From Bradyrhizobiaceae bacterium (GTDB lineage: Bacteria; Pseudomonadota; Alphaproteobacteria; Rhizobiales; Xanthobacteraceae), in NCBI GenBank assembly GCA_016793685.1, contig JAEULX010000050.1, forward strand, positions 1 through 6,463: a stretch of 6,463 nt of DNA, read 5' to 3'. The position numbers were made by a program, and so were the translations under genes. Below, one piece after another: positions 4,719-6,463 of this stretch. The notes beneath the pieces are model-generated. The model worked only from the letters and a program-made list of their open reading frames with translations, was not told where the DNA came from and searched no databases. Position 1 is the stretch's first letter. Each line of letters opens with the position of its first letter.

Positions 4719-5729
4719 ATGGGCCAACTATCCATGCGATCGGGCGGCATCGGCGCGGCCCTCTTCGCCCTCATGGTGGCGATGTCCAATCCGCCGGTGA
4801 GCACGGCGGCGGAAGCGATCGGCGGCGACCGCGCCTTTTCCTTCGTCGCGTTCGGCGACATGCCGTACAGCATTCCCAACGACTATGCGCGGTTCGACCG
4901 GCTGATCGCCGCGGTCAACCAGCTGAAGCCGGCGTTTTCCGTCCATGTCGGCGACATCAAGAGCGGCTCGAGCGCATGCACCGACGAGGCCCTCCAGAAA
5001 GTCTACGACCAGTTTCAGACATTCGATCAGCCGCTCGTCTATGCGATCGGCGACAATGAATGGACCGATTGCCACCGCAACCGCGAAACGCCCTTCAACC
5101 CGCGCGAACGGCTCGCCAAGCTGCGCCAGATGTTCTTCGCCAGTCCCGGGCAGAGCCTCGGACGCGCGCCGATGGCCGTCGAAAGCGAGGCGCGAACCCT
5201 GCCGGCGTTCTCGACCTATGTGGAAAATGCGCGGTTCACCAAGAACGATGTGCTGTTCGTCACCCTCAACATTCCGGGCTCGAACAATGGCTTCGAAACC
5301 ACCGACCCGCAGGCGGCGGCGGAATATTTCGAGCGCAACCGCGCCAATCTCGCCTGGCTGACCGACAGCTTCCAAAAGGCGAAGGAGGCGAACGCAAGGG
5401 CGGTCGTGCTCATTTTCCAGGCCTATCTGTGGGACATCAAGGATACGGCGAACAACATTCCGCCTGCGTCGGGATTCCGCGCCACCATCGACGCGATCGA
5501 TCGCGAGGCGCGGGCGTTCGGCAAGCCCGTGCTGGTCGTTCACGGCGACTACCATTTCTTCGAGGTGGCGGGCTTCCGCGACACCCAGATGCGGCTCGTG
5601 CCGAATATTTTCCGGCTGCAGGTGATGGGGGAGACGCAAGTGCATGCGGTGCGCGTCATCGTCGATCCCGACATGCCCGGCGTATTCGGCTTCGTGCCGC
5701 TGATCGTGCGGGACAACGGCGACTTCTGA
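4719..5729 (+). CDS. Secreted calcineurin-like metallophosphoesterase
   Basis: A 336-residue protein with a likely Sec signal peptide: MRSGG, then the hydrophobic IGAALFALMVAM (11-22), and a possible cleavage after AEA (residue 33). It is therefore probably periplasmic. Metallophosphoesterase motifs follow in order: FGDMPY (D47), HVGDIKSG (D79), IGDNEW (N113, in place of the usual GNH) and VHGDYHFF (H275, H279), the last matching the GHxH-type block. Where many relatives have a metal-binding histidine in the middle of the domain, this protein has LIFQAYLWD with Q234; I believe this is usual in its subgroup. C87 and C118 could form a disulfide. The substrate is unknown. GGGAGG four bases before the ATG at 4719 favours that start over codon 6. 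It follows the hydrolase gene by 18 bp, suggesting a two-gene operon. Confidence 0.9.
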   Translation: MGQLSMRSGGIGAALFALMVAMSNPPVSTAAEAIGGDRAFSFVAFGDMPYSIPNDYARFDRLIAAVNQLKPAFSVHVGDIKSGSSACTDEALQKVYDQFQTFDQPLVYAIGDNEWTDCHRNRETPFNPRERLAKLRQMFFASPGQSLGRAPMAVESEARTLPAFSTYVENARFTKNDVLFVTLNIPGSNNGFETTDPQAAAEYFERNRANLAWLTDSFQKAKEANARAVVLIFQAYLWDIKDTANNIPPASGFRATIDAIDREARAFGKPVLVVHGDYHFFEVAGFRDTQMRLVPNIFRLQVMGETQVHAVRVIVDPDMPGVFGFVPLIVRDNGDF

Positions 5730-5817
5730 CCGCGCGGCGCGGCGGACCCCCCGCCCGCCTCCGCTCCTGCCTCCTCTCCTCCCCGCCCGCGGTTCGTTTC
5801 GTCCGACTGCGGTTGCG

Positions 5818-5833
5818 GCGGCAAGGCTGCCGC
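5818..5833. terminator. Small hairpin at the convergent gene ends (weak terminator candidate)
   Basis: GCGGCA (5818-5823) and TGCCGC (5828-5833) form a 6-bp stem with a four-base loop, touching the stop codon of the TPM gene. The 103-bp space between the convergent genes also contains a pyrimidine-rich plus-strand tract (about 5748-5790). No T-run follows the hairpin on either strand, so an intrinsic terminator is only a possibility. Confidence 0.2.
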
Positions 5834-6441
5834 TACATCTCGACCACCTTGTTGGGCACCTCGTCGCGGTTGATTGCGCCGGGAGGAAAATGCTCGGCCA
5901 GCACGGCCCCGCAGCGCTCGACCGCGGCGACGAGCCCATCGCCGATGCGTCCCTCCCTGATCGCGGCGACGGCGGCGTTGACCGCGTCCTGCCAGACTGC
6001 GGGCGCGACCTTCGCATTGATGCCCGAGTCGGCGACGATCTCGGCGTAGTGCTCGGCGACCGACACGAATACGAGCACCCCGGTGCGATGCTCGGTCAGG
6101 TGCATGCCTTGCGCCAAAAATTGGCGCATCGCTTCGACGTGGGCGCGTTCGCGCATCGCCTGGTTCGGCACAACGCGGAAGCGGATGGCGGGCAGCGAAA
6201 AAACCGCTGCGCTCACGATGAATGCCGCAAGCTGCACGAGATAGATCAGTCCGGCCGGCCAGGTCGTCAGATAGATCAGGGGCGCCGGCGCGGCGAGCGC
6301 GACCAGCGCCGCCCAGGCGATGGGCACGAGCGAATAGCCGCTCGATGCATGGGCGATGACGCAGAAAATCTCTCCGGCGGTCTTCGCCTCCGCGACGGTG
6401 ATCGCCTCGATGATGCGCGTCTTTTCCGCCTGCGAGATCAT
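5833..6441 (-). CDS. TPM-domain membrane protein
   Basis: A 202-residue protein with the TPM (TLP18.3/Psb32/MOLO-1) fold, of the short type found next to YgcG and often LemA genes. The N-terminal part (1-34) carries the domain start EAKTAGEIFCVIA. Two hydrophobic segments at about 38-58 and 64-84 would anchor it in the inner membrane. After them comes the rest of the domain, with VVPNQAMRERAHVEAMRQFL (90-109), the conserved GVLVFVSVAEHYAEIVADSG (121-140) and the C-terminal amphipathic part. Biochemical function is not established for this bacterial type; some TPM proteins show phosphatase activity. The start at 6441 has GGGGAG eight bases upstream, inside the end of the previous gene, which stops one base before it. 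The gene converges on the phosphoesterase gene. Confidence 0.88.
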   Translation of the reverse strand: MISQAEKTRIIEAITVAEAKTAGEIFCVIAHASSGYSLVPIAWAALVALAAPAPLIYLTTWPAGLIYLVQLAAFIVSAAVFSLPAIRFRVVPNQAMRERAHVEAMRQFLAQGMHLTEHRTGVLVFVSVAEHYAEIVADSGINAKVAPAVWQDAVNAAVAAIREGRIGDGLVAAVERCGAVLAEHFPPGAINRDEVPNKVVEM

Positions 6442-6442
6442 C

Positions 6443-6463
6443 TCACCAGCTCCCCGACGCGCC
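6443..6463 (-). CDS. C-terminal end of an upstream gene, probably a YgcG-like TPM protein
   Basis: Only the last six codons and the stop are in the window. On the minus strand they read GASGSW followed by TGA, ending one base before the ATG of the TPM gene. YgcG-type TPM proteins commonly end in a glycine-rich tail of the form GGGGASGxW after a transmembrane segment, and they are the usual upstream neighbours of short TPM genes. The identification is from this tail and the tight spacing only. Confidence 0.6.
   Translation of the reverse strand, partial: GASGSW

Noticed and set aside
4728..6017. Minus-strand 429-codon frame across the phosphoesterase gene
   Set aside because: It is antisense to a gene with clear motifs and a ribosome binding site, and also overlaps the TPM gene in another frame. 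The protein is low-complexity and Arg-rich.

Overview
The window looks like a piece of a high-GC alphaproteobacterial chromosome, most likely Hyphomicrobiales (Nitrobacteraceae/Xanthobacteraceae-like). This rests on the infC-rpmI-rplT-pheS-pheT gene order without thrS, the 360-residue PheS, and the general protein style. The assignment is an inference from gene content, not from a database search.

Layout. The minus strand from 3558 down to about 450 carries the translation operon infC (IF-3), rpmI (L35), rplT (L20), a DinB-family gene, pheS, and the first codons of pheT. infC very probably starts at a rare ATT codon (3558). This adds four residues to the ATG-initiated reading frame and recalls the autoregulated AUU start of E. 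coli infC. pheS starts with GTG, and its Shine-Dalgarno sequence overlaps the end of the DinB-family gene. pheS and pheT overlap by ATGA.

The most unusual region is 1-510. pheT begins normally (MKFTLAWLKEHLDTGAPL) but loses resemblance to PheT after about 18 codons. The frame then runs through a dense palindromic element: an outer 9-bp stem enclosing two perfect 12-bp hairpins, beside a third C/G hairpin. It stops at an ATGA that is also the start of a DUF559 (Vsr-like, PD-(D/E)XK) endonuclease gene running off the left edge. My reading is that a DUF559-plus-palindrome module has been inserted at the start of pheT. Either a complete pheT follows outside the window or the functional copy lies elsewhere.

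A 365-bp divergent intergenic region (3559-3923) holds a candidate infC promoter. To its right, on the plus strand, are an ABHD10-like alpha/beta hydrolase and, 18 bp later, a secreted calcineurin-like phosphoesterase. These converge on a minus-strand membrane TPM-domain gene (5833-6441). That gene is preceded by the last six codons of another gene whose GASGSW tail fits a YgcG-like TPM protein.

The genes from infC to pheS serve translation. The DinB-family gene, the hydrolase/phosphoesterase pair and the TPM genes have no evident link to it beyond position.
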